64,000 nt of DNA from G963665925 sp963665925 (GTDB lineage Bacteria > Bacillota > Clostridia > Peptostreptococcales > Acidaminobacteraceae): contig OY762511.1 of assembly GCA_963665925.1 (NCBI GenBank), positions 4,650,001 to 4,714,000 of the forward strand, given 5' to 3'. The position numbers and the translations under genes are program-made. The notes below the pieces were generated by a model. That model was not told the origin of the DNA and searched no databases. It saw only the letters and a list, made by a program, of their open reading frames with translations. Position 1 is the first letter of the stretch. Every line of letters begins with the position of its first letter. This document shows, in pieces, positions 1-8,437 of this stretch.

Positions 1-3
1 TTT

Positions 4-747
4 TCACTTGCTTTTATCTATGTAATAGTCTGTAAGAGCATAGCGGTAGCGCTCGCAGACAATATACTCTTTGGCCAGATGCACACGCTTTTCCTGTTTG
101 TCATAAACATCCGCATACACGCAGTACAAGGGTTCGCCTACTCCAATCTCAAGCATTTCTGATAATTTGAAATCAGCCTTCACCACATCGAGATAGGTAT
201 TCTTTGTTGCATTGACCACAATCCCATATTTGTTTTCCAGAAGCTGATACAGGGACTCTTCAAGAGCTTCCTCCAAGAGATACTCGAAATCTTCATATGC
301 AAAATAATTGATTTCCAGCATAACTGGAATGTCATCCGCTTTTCTAAGCCTTTTCACCTCAATCATTTTACAGCCCTCTTCAAGGTTGAAAGCCTGTGCC
401 AAGGCCTTGTCAAAAGTGATAATCTCCTTGCTGATTACAAGCGCGGATGGAACCATGCCATTCTCTTTGCAAGCGTCGCTGAAACTAACCAGATGTTCGA
501 TTCTCCTATACAGCTTCTTGCTCTTTACAAAAGTGCCTTTCCCCTGTTTCTTGACCAAAAAACCTTCATCTGAAAGTTCCTTGATTGCCTTTCTAACCGT
601 TATTCTGCTAACAGAATACGCCTCGCTGAGTTCAAGTTCGGTAGGAATCTTCTCACCCTGACGATACTTCTGCTCAATAATGGCATTCTTCAAAATATCT
701 TTAAGTTGTTGATACAGTGGTATCGTGTTTTCAGCATCTAGTCTCAT
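4..747 (-). CDS. GntR/HutC-family transcriptional regulator
   Basis: This 247-residue protein has an N-terminal winged-helix GntR domain (about residues 8-72, including the SRITVRKAIKEL recognition region) followed by a UTRA effector domain (about 95-235), which is the HutC/FrlR architecture. The frame is open 21 codons further upstream, but ATG at 747 is chosen because GAGGAG lies about six bases before it and because family members begin at this point, just before IPLYQQLKDIL. It lies 84 bases downstream of a fructoselysine-kinase-like gene on the same strand, so it is probably a local repressor responding to a phosphorylated sugar adduct. That role is inferred from the resemblance to FrlR and from the neighbour. 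The DNA-binding fold is clear. Confidence 0.9.
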   Translation of the reverse strand: MRLDAENTIPLYQQLKDILKNAIIEQKYRQGEKIPTELELSEAYSVSRITVRKAIKELSDEGFLVKKQGKGTFVKSKKLYRRIEHLVSFSDACKENGMVPSALVISKEIITFDKALAQAFNLEEGCKMIEVKRLRKADDIPVMLEINYFAYEDFEYLLEEALEESLYQLLENKYGIVVNATKNTYLDVVKADFKLSEMLEIGVGEPLYCVYADVYDKQEKRVHLAKEYIVCERYRYALTDYYIDKSK

Positions 748-831
748 ATAAATCTCCTCATGGTTATGTATTATTTTACTATAAACAACAGAGATTCTCA
801 ATCCATTCAAGACTCCATTGATCGGGCGTTT

Positions 832-1635
832 TTATTCCCATGCTCCAGAATACTGTATGGTAATGCTGCTGTTTTTTGCTCCGCAGGCCATACAGCCTTC
901 GACGTCTTCAACACGCAAAAGAGCCACCAGAAATCCAGCAATAAAGCTATCCCCTGCGCCCATTGTGTCTACGACATCACAAGGCAGCACGCCATAGCGA
1001 TAAACAGTATGTCCATCGTATGCCAGACTTCCAATAGAGCCCCGTGTCACGATAATGAGTTTTGGGCCCATTTCTTTGAAACGCTTCATTTTCTCAATAA
1101 GAAGCGCTTCGCACTCCTCATCTGCAGCAAAAAAAGCAAAATCCGTATGACTGATGACTTTCTCAACCAATGGATGCTTGAACTGATCAGAAAAATCAAA
1201 AGCTATTGGTTTGCCTGTCCTTTTCAGCAGATGAAGATCATCTTCTATCATGCCCCAAATTCCTGAAACAATTAAATCGTGCTGACCGGCAAACTCAATA
1301 TCATCCTCAGAAAGTTTAAAATCGGAAAGCACACCCTCTCGGTACGTGCCAAATTTTCGGTCTCCATCAATTACAGTTACCTCTGTAACAGCAGTAGGCC
1401 CGTCCAGAACATGAACGTGCGATGTATCCACACCCTTTTTATTAAGCGCATTCAAAACAACTTCACCATTCTCATCATTGCCAACTGCGCCAATATACGA
1501 AGCATTGTGCCCAAGTCGTTTCGTATAGACAGCGACATTTACCGGGTTTCCACCAGGAAATGCCTCTCCCGACTCAGTATAATAATCAATGCAATTGTCA
1601 CCAATCGCAGCAATTCTAACTGTCTTTTTATCCAT
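832..1635 (-). CDS. frlD: PfkB-family sugar kinase, fructoselysine 6-kinase-like (FrlD)
   Basis: This 267-residue ribokinase/PfkB-fold kinase resembles E. coli FrlD along most of its length. Shared features are an N-terminal AAIGDNCIDYY, the GGNPVNVAVYTKRLG substrate motif, an internal AFDFSDQ segment and the anion-hole motif DTMGAGDSFIAGFL near residue 230. FrlD phosphorylates fructoselysine at C6 in the cytoplasm during Amadori-compound use. The start at 1635 has an AGGGAG ribosome site; an upstream in-frame start at 1686 has none comparable. A GntR regulator follows on the same strand, as in frl operons. No deglycase (frlB) or transporter gene is adjacent, so the substrate could be another sugar or glycation product. 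The kinase family is certain and the substrate is inferred. Confidence 0.78.
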   Translation of the reverse strand: MDKKTVRIAAIGDNCIDYYTESGEAFPGGNPVNVAVYTKRLGHNASYIGAVGNDENGEVVLNALNKKGVDTSHVHVLDGPTAVTEVTVIDGDRKFGTYREGVLSDFKLSEDDIEFAGQHDLIVSGIWGMIEDDLHLLKRTGKPIAFDFSDQFKHPLVEKVISHTDFAFFAADEECEALLIEKMKRFKEMGPKLIIVTRGSIGSLAYDGHTVYRYGVLPCDVVDTMGAGDSFIAGFLVALLRVEDVEGCMACGAKNSSITIQYSGAWE

Positions 1636-1720
1636 GATCTCCCTGCCTCCCCAAATGCCTATCATCACACTTCTAATAAATACCATACCTCAAATGGCAA
1701 ACCGGAGTCAATCATAATAT

Positions 1721-1756
1721 GTTATATAACGTTATGTTGTATATTCATACAACATA
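1721..1756. promoter_or_regulatory. Palindromic operator region ahead of the frlD-like gene
   Basis: The short space upstream of the kinase gene holds a perfect 10-bp palindrome GTTATATAAC at 1721-1730. Immediately next to it is a perfect inverted repeat TATGTTGTAT-4-ATACAACATA at 1733-1756. GntR-family proteins typically bind GT-N-TA-N-AC-like palindromes, which the first site matches. These are the best candidates for the operator of the neighbouring GntR regulator, possibly overlapping the kinase promoter. The second repeat could instead serve the AraC regulator encoded upstream. Confidence 0.5.
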
Positions 1757-1780
1757 TTTGTTTGAGCTTACAGCCCTTTG

Positions 1781-2560
1781 CTAGTAGATGAGTGACTTGG
1801 CATAGGTATTGGCTGTCACGCCATAAACCTTCTTAAAATGCTTGTTCAGGTGTGAAACGTCCACAAAGTGTTCTGAATAAACAGCTGTATATACTTCCTT
1901 TGTCTCTTCAATCAGACATTTAGCACGCTCGAGCCTACAGCTCAAATAGTACTGATAGGGCGATATCCCCACAGACTGCTTAAACAACCTGATCAACTGG
2001 TATTTTGATAGGGAAACCTCCTGGGCCACATCATCTAGACGCAGTATTTCCCCTTTTGATTCATGGAGCATTTCCTTAATAATCGATATGCGTCTTTGTT
2101 CATTTGGAAACCCAATCATTTCCACAGACCCGTCAAGATGTGCTACAAGTTCCTCAAAATACTCCTCGCATACCGCTGCTTCACAAGTGTTCAAAACACC
2201 CACAGCGACCTTGTAAACAAGGTGTTCCAGCGTCTTGTTGTATACCACCGAGTCCTTGAATCGTATGGGGGTCTTAGCATTCATAGCTTCCTGCATCTTA
2301 TCTTCTGGCACATAAATCATGACATAATCCAGCTTTTCCTGATTATGTGCCCACCCATCATGAACCTGATGCGGATTGAAGAGAATAACACCGTGAGGGC
2401 ATGATGACTGCACATTTCCCATGGAAGAAAACTGCTGTATGCCGTTCAGGGTCACCCCTAAAGCATATTCCGCATGTGCGTGCTTTTTATATGAAAATGC
2501 GTTAAAGCTTGCTGAAAGCGCCCTAATATCAGATGCCTGCTTGTATATGAACTGATTCAT
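1781..2560 (-). CDS. AraC-family transcriptional regulator
   Basis: This 259-residue protein has a cupin-type AraC ligand-binding region at the N-terminus (HAEYALGVTLNG at about 30-42 and FNPHQVHDGW near 65-75). A two-helix-turn-helix AraC domain follows (about 160-258), with the characteristic GISPYQYYLSCRLERAK segment and a second helix-turn-helix. ATG at 2560 is chosen because AGGGGA precedes it by a few bases and the fold starts right after; an extra 13 upstream codons are open but lack a good ribosome site. It is divergent from the DUF2000 gene and may regulate it. The effector is unknown. Confidence 0.88.
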   Translation of the reverse strand: MNQFIYKQASDIRALSASFNAFSYKKHAHAEYALGVTLNGIQQFSSMGNVQSSCPHGVILFNPHQVHDGWAHNQEKLDYVMIYVPEDKMQEAMNAKTPIRFKDSVVYNKTLEHLVYKVAVGVLNTCEAAVCEEYFEELVAHLDGSVEMIGFPNEQRRISIIKEMLHESKGEILRLDDVAQEVSLSKYQLIRLFKQSVGISPYQYYLSCRLERAKCLIEETKEVYTAVYSEHFVDVSHLNKHFKKVYGVTANTYAKSLIY

Positions 2561-2676
2561 AATATCCCCTTCTAAAATTTCAGATTTTATTAAAGTCAAT
2601 TGTATACCTATTCGCAGTCTGCATCTAGTACATTATTGCAGAATGATAGATGCTTTTTGGAATGCTGGGGATTGCT

Positions 2677-2704
2677 TTGCAGATGTTCTGAACCCTGTCT
2701 GCAA
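2677..2704. promoter_or_regulatory. Inverted repeat in the divergent araC / DUF2000 spacer
   Basis: A 7-bp inverted repeat TTGCAGA-14-TCTGCAA sits in the 225-base divergent spacer, upstream of a TATAAT-like sequence at 2735-2740 that faces the DUF2000 gene. It could be a regulator site, for instance for the adjacent AraC protein. The repeat is short and this is only a suggestion. Confidence 0.25.
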
Positions 2705-2785
2705 TAACTTACTATACTTCAAAACACAAATGACTATAATTATCCCTATCAGTCCTATTTCTGATTGACTTGAAAGGAGAAAAAA

Positions 2786-3193
2786 ATGAAATTTGATACA
2801 AAGGTCGTTATGATTCTAAAAGAGGATCTGGCCGTCTGGCAAAAGCTCAACATCACAGCCTTCCTTGCCTCTGGCATCGGTGGAACACAAAATATCATAG
2901 GCAAGCCCTATGTCGATGGCAGCGATATCGCCTACCTGCCCATGTGCAGACAGCCCATCATCATATATGCTGCAAATCCAGACCAGATTAAAGATGTCCT
3001 GAACAAATCCATTGCTAAGGAAATCAGATCTGTCATTTATACAGAAGAGCTCTTCACAACCAAGAATGACACGGAAAACCGTGCAAAAATATCAGAGTTC
3101 GAAACCGATGCGCTCAATCTGGTAGGTCTTGGACTCTACGGCAAGAAGAATCACATTGACAGGATTGTTAAGGGGCTCGAACTGCATAGGTAG
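2786..3193 (+). CDS. DUF2000 family protein
   Basis: This 135-residue protein matches my recollection of the DUF2000 family. It has an N-terminal KVVMILKEDLAVWQKLN strand-helix, a central GSDIAYLPMCRQPIIIY segment and a C-terminal GLGLYGKKNHIDRIVKGL segment. The family has a fold like peptidyl-tRNA hydrolase II but no established biochemical role. Length is normal. The start has GAAAGGAGA six to nine bases upstream. It stands alone and divergent from an AraC-family regulator, which may control it. No further function can be supported. Confidence 0.75.
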   Translation: MKFDTKVVMILKEDLAVWQKLNITAFLASGIGGTQNIIGKPYVDGSDIAYLPMCRQPIIIYAANPDQIKDVLNKSIAKEIRSVIYTEELFTTKNDTENRAKISEFETDALNLVGLGLYGKKNHIDRIVKGLELHR

Positions 3194-3334
3194 TCTTGTC
3201 AAGTAGCTCTGCTCTAGACATATGACAAGATGATTTGCTCTTTCTAATCTCGTCTCAAAGCACAGACTTCAAATTATTTTCAAGTTTTTGATAGGTTCAT
3301 GTTCTATTTGGAAATAAATAGATTGAGACAAGAT

Positions 3335-3409
3335 GCTAGAGTAGCTCAGTGGTAGAGCAGCTGACCCGTGATCAGCAGGTCGAGGGTTCAAGTCCCTCCC
3401 CTAGCTCCA
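3335..3409 (+). tRNA. tRNA-Thr (CGT), atypical: C33 and an acceptor-stem mismatch
   Basis: A full cloverleaf of 75 nt with encoded CCA can be drawn. The D stem is GCTC/GAGC, the anticodon stem GCTGA/TCAGC and the T stem GAGGG/CCCTC with loop TTCAAGT. The seven-base anticodon loop is CCCGTGA, so positions 34-36 are CGT (Thr). The arm and the U73 discriminator agree with clostridial tRNA-Thr(CGT). Two defects are visible. Position 33, almost always U, is C, and the acceptor stem has an A6-C67 mismatch. It stands alone, far from the main tRNA array, and is followed by a terminator. It may be functional or decaying. Confidence 0.8.
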
Positions 3410-3420
3410 GGTGAAATGAA

Positions 3421-3471
3421 AAGAACCGTGTTTTCAAGCGATGGAAGTCCATCCTTGAAAACGCGGTTCTT
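3421..3471. terminator. Strong hairpin terminator after tRNA-Thr
   Basis: An 18-bp nearly perfect stem (3421-3438 with 3454-3471) begins 12 bases after the tRNA and runs into a T-rich stretch. The A-rich left flank also makes it usable from the opposite strand, where the DUF3021 gene ends 16 bases away. It is probably bidirectional. Confidence 0.8.
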
Positions 3472-3486
3472 TTCGTGATTATTGAT

Positions 3487-3918
3487 CTACTGATTCTCCA
3501 GCTGCTTCTTATATGCTTCCAGCTTAATGTTTGTCCGCTTGTAATTCAGGTACTCAAAGCCATTTGCTACAGCAATTATGCCTACCGATACCACCACAGC
3601 AATCCGAAGTTCTGACGGACTAAAACTATATTGAAGCCCTAGCTTCGTAACCGATAGGACCATGAATGTAATGAGAACACCAATACTCCCACTGATTATA
3701 AAATACATTTTCGGGTTTGCCATTGATATTGGAAGAAAGACCGTAATCACTTCTGTCACTGTCCCAATCAAAATGCCGATAGCTCCGCCTATGAATGCAA
3801 TGGTCATTAGGTTTGCAGGATTTGCACTTATATTTAGAAGCTTCTGAAATACCAGGCTGATTGCAAGACCAATCCAAAATGACGAGATGATGCTGTTCTT
3901 ATTAATTTTACTCAGCAT
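3487..3918 (-). CDS. DUF3021-like four-helix membrane protein
   Basis: This 143-residue protein has four predicted membrane helices at about 10-30, 38-62, 71-92 and 103-122, followed by a short charged C-terminal tail. It starts with AGGAGGGG just upstream and lies 9 bases after a LytTR DNA-binding gene. LytTR-DUF3021 pairs are common in Firmicutes, where the membrane protein is thought to modulate the regulator. That pairing, the size and the topology support the family assignment. The role here is inferred. Confidence 0.7.
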   Translation of the reverse strand: MLSKINKNSIISSFWIGLAISLVFQKLLNISANPANLMTIAFIGGAIGILIGTVTEVITVFLPISMANPKMYFIISGSIGVLITFMVLSVTKLGLQYSFSPSELRIAVVVSVGIIAVANGFEYLNYKRTNIKLEAYKKQLENQ

Positions 3919-3927
3919 ATGCCCCTC

Positions 3928-4479
3928 CTATAGACTCAATAGTTTCCTGATGGATTTTGAATACAGTTTCGATACTTCAAGTTCAGTTCCATTTTCCATA
4001 ATGAACACCAACCGGGAGTTAAACCAAGGAACTATTTCCTTAACATTTCTCATATTCACCATCTGTGACTTATTGATTCTTAATATCCCATACTTGCTTA
4101 GACAGCCCGTATAATGATTCAGTGTTTTCTTAATAGAATAAGCTCCGTCTTCGGTAAAGCATTTTAACTGCGTACCCTGCGCTTCTATATATACTATTTC
4201 TTCAAACCCGATCATGGCGTAGCGATTATTTGAAAACCCAACAATGGTCTGATCTTCAACACCTTCACTCTGGCCTTCATAAAGCAACAACTCTGCAACT
4301 TCATCATAATCAATGGAATCAAACACAATCGAAATCTTTTCTTCCTCTACTTCATGCCCGCGCTCGACGAGTACAATTTTAGCATCTTCAACAAAGTTAA
4401 ACGCAGATTTTCTCATTGATTTTTGAAGTTTTGCCTTAACTGCATCTGAAGATTTAATCTGAATGTCCATAGGCACCAT
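3928..4479 (-). CDS. LytTR-domain DNA-binding regulator without receiver domain
   Basis: This 183-residue protein carries a C-terminal LytTR domain (about 80-183). The pattern is EEIVYIEAQGTQLKCF, then ILRINKSQMVNMRNVKEI, then a terminal beta-strand with LEVSKLYSKSIRKLL. No receiver domain precedes it; the N-terminal 75 residues are a short charged region. It is therefore not a classical response regulator and probably acts with the four-helix membrane protein encoded immediately downstream. A second ATG at 4470 is an alternative start with a weak GGTG. Autoregulation is usual for such pairs but was not demonstrated here. Confidence 0.82.
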   Translation of the reverse strand: MVPMDIQIKSSDAVKAKLQKSMRKSAFNFVEDAKIVLVERGHEVEEEKISIVFDSIDYDEVAELLLYEGQSEGVEDQTIVGFSNNRYAMIGFEEIVYIEAQGTQLKCFTEDGAYSIKKTLNHYTGCLSKYGILRINKSQMVNMRNVKEIVPWFNSRLVFIMENGTELEVSKLYSKSIRKLLSL

Positions 4480-4577
4480 CTTTCATTCATTAAGTCATAT
4501 GTCGCTTTATAACTTGTTTCAACTGCTTTAAACATCATACACTATGTCAGATTGCAATGTCCACAGGCTAAATTGTC

Positions 4578-5801
4578 TTACAGATAAGTCAGCTTTCTCC
4601 AAATGTATTCAAGGGGTCCATGCTGATGCTTTTCAAGCCATCTTCTGCTGAGCTCAATTTGTGGAAGATAGATGATAAACGTCATAATTAGGCAGGCAAA
4701 TGCACTCGCTCGATTGACAAGTCCAAGACCATGTCCGTAAAAAATCAAGGAGCACAGTATACACTGACTGATATAATTTGTGAGGGCCATTTGCCCTACA
4801 TGTCTCAACGGAGATAGAAGCGTACTCAACTCTTGTTTTCTGCATAAGAGAATCAAGCTTGTCACGTAGAACATTGAAATGAAAATTGTTGTAATCTCCT
4901 TGATTGCCGTTTTTACTGCCGAAGCAAATAAAGGATCCACATGGATGATGGATACAACAATCAGTCCATATACAAGTGCAGATACAGCACCCACAAGTCC
5001 AGTCACCCTCCAGGTCCTGATAATACCACTTAAATGTCCCTCAATATCCGTAAATATCTTTCTTTTCCCAACATAAAGACCTATTAGAAACATCCCCAAT
5101 ATTTTAGGTACCTGAAACAGGAAACCCAAAATTCTATATGGTGTTTCAGTTATAAGTCGATATTTGATTGATTCAACAAGGGAGGCGTTCTGATAAAGAC
5201 GAACTGATTGTTCAGCTAAATCACTTGTGAAGGACACCTGGTCTGAATGCACTTGAGCGCCCTGATATAATTGTGCCAAACTTTCCAACATTTCAGCACC
5301 AAAGCTCAGCGCTGTAGAAATCAGGAGCAGGGTAATAATCCATCTCTTAATTGTCTTTAGATTTCTCTTTCTAAAAAACATAAGAAAAAGACCAACAATA
5401 GCATATACATGGAGAATGTCCCCCCACCACACAAACGTATAATGCAAAACACCAAAGACATATAGGGCAAGCAGTCTTCGAAGAAAGAGCTTTTTCGCAG
5501 ACAAGCCCTTTGCTTCTGCCCTCTCCATAAAGATATAAAATCCTAAACCAAAGAGAAATGAAAAAATAGTATAGAACTTGCCTTCTGCGAATATTTGTAC
5601 AAACAATGCGGCTGCCTTATTCAAGGTCCCATTCAACCCCAATGGATCAAGCAGAGGTGTAGTCGCGAAAATTTCCTTGAAGAATGTCGTGTTGAAAGTA
5701 AATATGTTCACCATTAGCACACCAATGAGTGCAAATCCTCTAATAATGTCCAGTTCCTTAATGCGTTCTTTTTTAGGTACAGGTTTATGCAGTGTTTCCA
5801 A
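4578..5801 (-). CDS. DUF418 family membrane protein
   Basis: This 407-residue integral membrane protein has about ten hydrophobic segments. The N-terminal signature is KELDIIRGFALIGVLMVNIF, and a C-terminal DUF418 region contains VGQMALTNYISQ. The family (YeiB-like) is thought to be transport-related, but no substrate is established. The proposed start is TTG at 5801, eight bases after AAAGGGGAT; the next upstream TTG codons lie inside or ahead of that ribosome site. It is transcribed in the same direction as the LytTR/DUF3021 pair about 100 bases downstream. Confidence 0.8.
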   Translation of the reverse strand: METLHKPVPKKERIKELDIIRGFALIGVLMVNIFTFNTTFFKEIFATTPLLDPLGLNGTLNKAAALFVQIFAEGKFYTIFSFLFGLGFYIFMERAEAKGLSAKKLFLRRLLALYVFGVLHYTFVWWGDILHVYAIVGLFLMFFRKRNLKTIKRWIITLLLISTALSFGAEMLESLAQLYQGAQVHSDQVSFTSDLAEQSVRLYQNASLVESIKYRLITETPYRILGFLFQVPKILGMFLIGLYVGKRKIFTDIEGHLSGIIRTWRVTGLVGAVSALVYGLIVVSIIHVDPLFASAVKTAIKEITTIFISMFYVTSLILLCRKQELSTLLSPLRHVGQMALTNYISQCILCSLIFYGHGLGLVNRASAFACLIMTFIIYLPQIELSRRWLEKHQHGPLEYIWRKLTYL

Positions 5802-5963
5802 TTTCAAATCCCCTTTCAATAGCAATACCTCACTCTTTTCAGTTGTCGTTTCTATTGACTTTCCAAAGCTATTGTAGCGAGAAAAATCTATTGCTGTACT
5901 CAGCTTTCAACAAGTGGTCCAATTTTACGAGTAAGTGGTCTGCAAAGGACTGTAAAAGAACGC

Positions 5964-6020
5964 AAAAGCCTCTTTCAGTGGTGTCGCACTCCGTGAGTGC
6001 AACACCGCCAAAAGAGGCTC
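5964..6020 (-). terminator. Hairpin terminator downstream of yebC
   Basis: Inverted arms AGCCTCTTT and AAAGAGGCT enclose a second inverted repeat (GGTGTCGCACTC with GAGTGCAACACC), giving a long two-part stem. On the minus strand it ends in a short TTTT run. It lies about 35 bases after the yebC stop codon. Confidence 0.65.
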
Positions 6021-6054
6021 GAATTTCATCGCTTGATTATCAAATGATGTTTTC

Positions 6055-6777
6055 TTATTCTGTTTCTTCCCAGTTATGATAAATATTCTGAACGTCATCG
6101 TTCTCTTCCATCAGGTCAATCAAACGCTGCATGTACTTAACGTCTTCTTCGTCTGTCAGCTGCGTCATCGTCTGAGGCAGGTAACGAAGCTCTGCCATAG
6201 AGAACTCAAAGCCTTCCGCTGACAGTGCGTCACGTACAGCCGAGAAGTCTTCAACTTCTGTGTATACTTCGAAGTGGTTCTCTTCCACTGTGAAGTCTTC
6301 AGCACCCGCTTCGATGACTGCCATTTCAACTTCTTCCTCGTCCATGCCGTCCTGCTTGTCTATTACAAGTACACCCTTGTGGTCAAACATGAAGCTTACA
6401 CAGCCGTTTGTTCCAAGATTGCCCTTGCCTTTTACAAAATAGCTTCTGACATCGGCAGCAGTTCTGTTCGTATTGTCTGTCAGACATTCAACGAGAACAG
6501 CAACACCGCCTGGTCCATACCCTTCGTATGTCAGCTCCGTAAATACAGCGCCGTCAGTTTCGCCAGCACCTTTCTTAATGGCACGGTCGATATTGTCATT
6601 TGGCATATTTGCAGCTTTTGCCTTTTCAATAGCACTCTTTAGCGCTGCATTGTATTCAGGATCAGGTCCGCCCTCACGAACAGCCACCATGATATAGCGA
6701 CCCATTTTCGTAAAAACCTTGCCTTTTTTCGCATCCTGCTTGCCTTTTCTGTTTATGATCGTTCCAATACGACCCAT
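6055..6777 (-). CDS. yebC: YebC/PmpR family protein
   Basis: This 240-residue protein has the full length and order of the YebC family. It has an N-terminal three-helix region (MGRIGTIINRKGKQDAKKGK, GGPDPEYN, MPNDNIDRAIKKG), a glycine-rich YEGYGPGGVAVLVE segment and a C-terminal alpha/beta region ending in LRYLPQT and YHNW. YebC proteins act as transcription factors in some bacteria, and some assist translation of proline-rich stretches. Either could apply here. ATG at 6777 is chosen because AAGGAG precedes it and the family begins with MGR. It is a single gene with its own terminator. Confidence 0.95.
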   Translation of the reverse strand: MGRIGTIINRKGKQDAKKGKVFTKMGRYIMVAVREGGPDPEYNAALKSAIEKAKAANMPNDNIDRAIKKGAGETDGAVFTELTYEGYGPGGVAVLVECLTDNTNRTAADVRSYFVKGKGNLGTNGCVSFMFDHKGVLVIDKQDGMDEEEVEMAVIEAGAEDFTVEENHFEVYTEVEDFSAVRDALSAEGFEFSMAELRYLPQTMTQLTDEEDVKYMQRLIDLMEENDDVQNIYHNWEETE

Positions 6778-6912
6778 ATGTTTCAACTCCTTAAGTCTAT
6801 AGTTATAAATATTTTCATTACGATTATTCAATATGCGCATGAGAAATTCATGCAGTGCTCAATCATTTTATCATATTTTTCAAAAGTCCAAAAGGCATAT
6901 GGTCATATCTTA

Positions 6913-8280
6913 TCAAATGTGTTCAACCACATTCTTAATCCACTTTCGTGAAACAAATCGGTAGGCCCCTAGTGAACTTTTAATGACTTCCTCAATCATG
7001 AAAGCGGCCACGACCATATAGGCTGGCCATTTAAAGATAAGCGCCCCCGCAAATGCAATGGGTACACCAATCCCCCAAACACTCAAGGTTTCAATAATCA
7101 TAGCGAAGAGTGTGTCGCCTCCGCCGCGAAGTATCCCTACAATAAACATCAGGTTCATCATTTTAGGAAAATTGTAAAATGCCACAATCCGCATCATGTA
7201 GATTGCGTCCAGCTGTACGTGGGCAGGCACCTTGAACATCGATGCAATTGACGGTGCAAGAATATATAAAAAGAAACTTGTAATCAAACTGACAATCAAG
7301 GTAAGCCGTATGAAACGCTTGCTGTAATCCATGGCGAGATGCTCTTCACCGGCGCCAATCCTATTTCCGATAACGACCTGGCAGGAGTTGCCCAGACCGA
7401 TAAATGCCACTTCAAAGAAGCGGTATACTGCCATCATGACTTGGAAGGAGGCAACAGCATCCGAATTGATCCTTGCCATGGCCATGGTGTACATGACCGT
7501 TCCGAGGGCCCATAGACCTTCGTTGATGATTACCGGAAGCGCTGTCTTGAGTATGCGCTTCACAAAATCTACTCCAAAATCCTTCAGCTCATGGAACTTT
7601 GCGGCTAAAACGTTATCGGTTTTATAAATGAGGATCAGAAGCATAGAAAGCTCAAAAACGCGGGCAATCAGCGTTGCAATGGCTGCACCGCGCGCACCCA
7701 TTGCAGGCAGTCCAAAGAGCCCGAAAATGAGTATCCAGTTTCCAAAAGTATTCACCAGAATTGAAAGCGAACTGACAACCATAGGCAGTCTGGCCTGCTC
7801 CACGCCACGTGATGCGACAGAGTACATCATGGTCACACTTGTAAACACATAGCTGAGAGAAACAATTTTCAAATACTCAGCGCCAATTTGCACAACGGCC
7901 TCTTCCTTTAGGAAGAGCTCGAGAACCTGAACCGGAAACAAGAAGCCCGCCAGGAAAAATACAAAGCCAATAAATATGCCGCCCACAAGGCCAACCCCCA
8001 TGGTTCTTCTTATATTCACAAGGTCTTTTTTTCCCCAGAACTGTGCTATGTAAACTGAAACGCCGCTATTTATGCCAAATACAAGAAGCGTCATCAGGAA
8101 AAACACCTGGTTTGCCAGCCCTACGGCTGCCAGCGCTTCCTTGCTGACCCTTCCAATCATAATCGTATCAATCAAGTTCAGTGCCGTCTGTATGAAATGC
8201 TGAAGTGCGACTGGTACACCGACGGTTACCAGGGCCCGCTTAAATGGGTCGTTCTTGTAGTTTTTGAATAAACCTTTCAT
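6913..8280 (-). CDS. MATE-family efflux transporter
   Basis: This 455-residue protein has twelve hydrophobic segments in two similar halves. It begins with a FKRALVTVGVPVALQHF segment and an LIDTIMIGRVSKEALAAVGLANQ motif typical of NorM/DinF-type MATE exporters, which extrude cationic compounds using Na+ or H+ gradients. ATG at 8280 follows AGTAGGA with a five-base gap and is preferred to an in-frame GTG at 8307. It stands as a single gene between yebC and the beta-glucoside operon, and the substrate cannot be predicted. Confidence 0.9.
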   Translation of the reverse strand: MKGLFKNYKNDPFKRALVTVGVPVALQHFIQTALNLIDTIMIGRVSKEALAAVGLANQVFFLMTLLVFGINSGVSVYIAQFWGKKDLVNIRRTMGVGLVGGIFIGFVFFLAGFLFPVQVLELFLKEEAVVQIGAEYLKIVSLSYVFTSVTMMYSVASRGVEQARLPMVVSSLSILVNTFGNWILIFGLFGLPAMGARGAAIATLIARVFELSMLLILIYKTDNVLAAKFHELKDFGVDFVKRILKTALPVIINEGLWALGTVMYTMAMARINSDAVASFQVMMAVYRFFEVAFIGLGNSCQVVIGNRIGAGEEHLAMDYSKRFIRLTLIVSLITSFFLYILAPSIASMFKVPAHVQLDAIYMMRIVAFYNFPKMMNLMFIVGILRGGGDTLFAMIIETLSVWGIGVPIAFAGALIFKWPAYMVVAAFMIEEVIKSSLGAYRFVSRKWIKNVVEHI

Positions 8281-8369
8281 AGTCGTCCTACTTTCTGTGC
8301 CGTTCACGACGATACGTACCCATTATACCGTTAAAATTTTTAAAATGCTATAGAGGCTTTATCAACTTC

Positions 8370-8424
8370 ACTAAAAAGGACCAATGCCGTTGATTCAGTA
8401 AATCACATCCAGCATCAGTCCTTT
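8370..8424 (-). terminator. Terminator of the beta-glucoside operon
   Basis: On the minus strand, AAAGGAC and an internal ATGC pair with GCAT and GTCCTTT across a loop, and the stem is followed directly by a run of T residues. It lies 14 bases after the end of the ROK kinase gene. Confidence 0.6.
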
Positions 8425-8437
8425 ACATTTCATGCAC

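Noticed and set aside
760..1266. 168-codon plus-strand frame antisense to the PfkB kinase gene
   Set aside because: The opposite strand encodes a well-conserved kinase in full. This frame has no ribosome site and resembles no family.
3194..3334. Weak hairpin CTTGTCA...TGACAAG after the DUF2000 gene as a terminator
   Set aside because: The stem is short with a large loop and no T-run. It may be chance.
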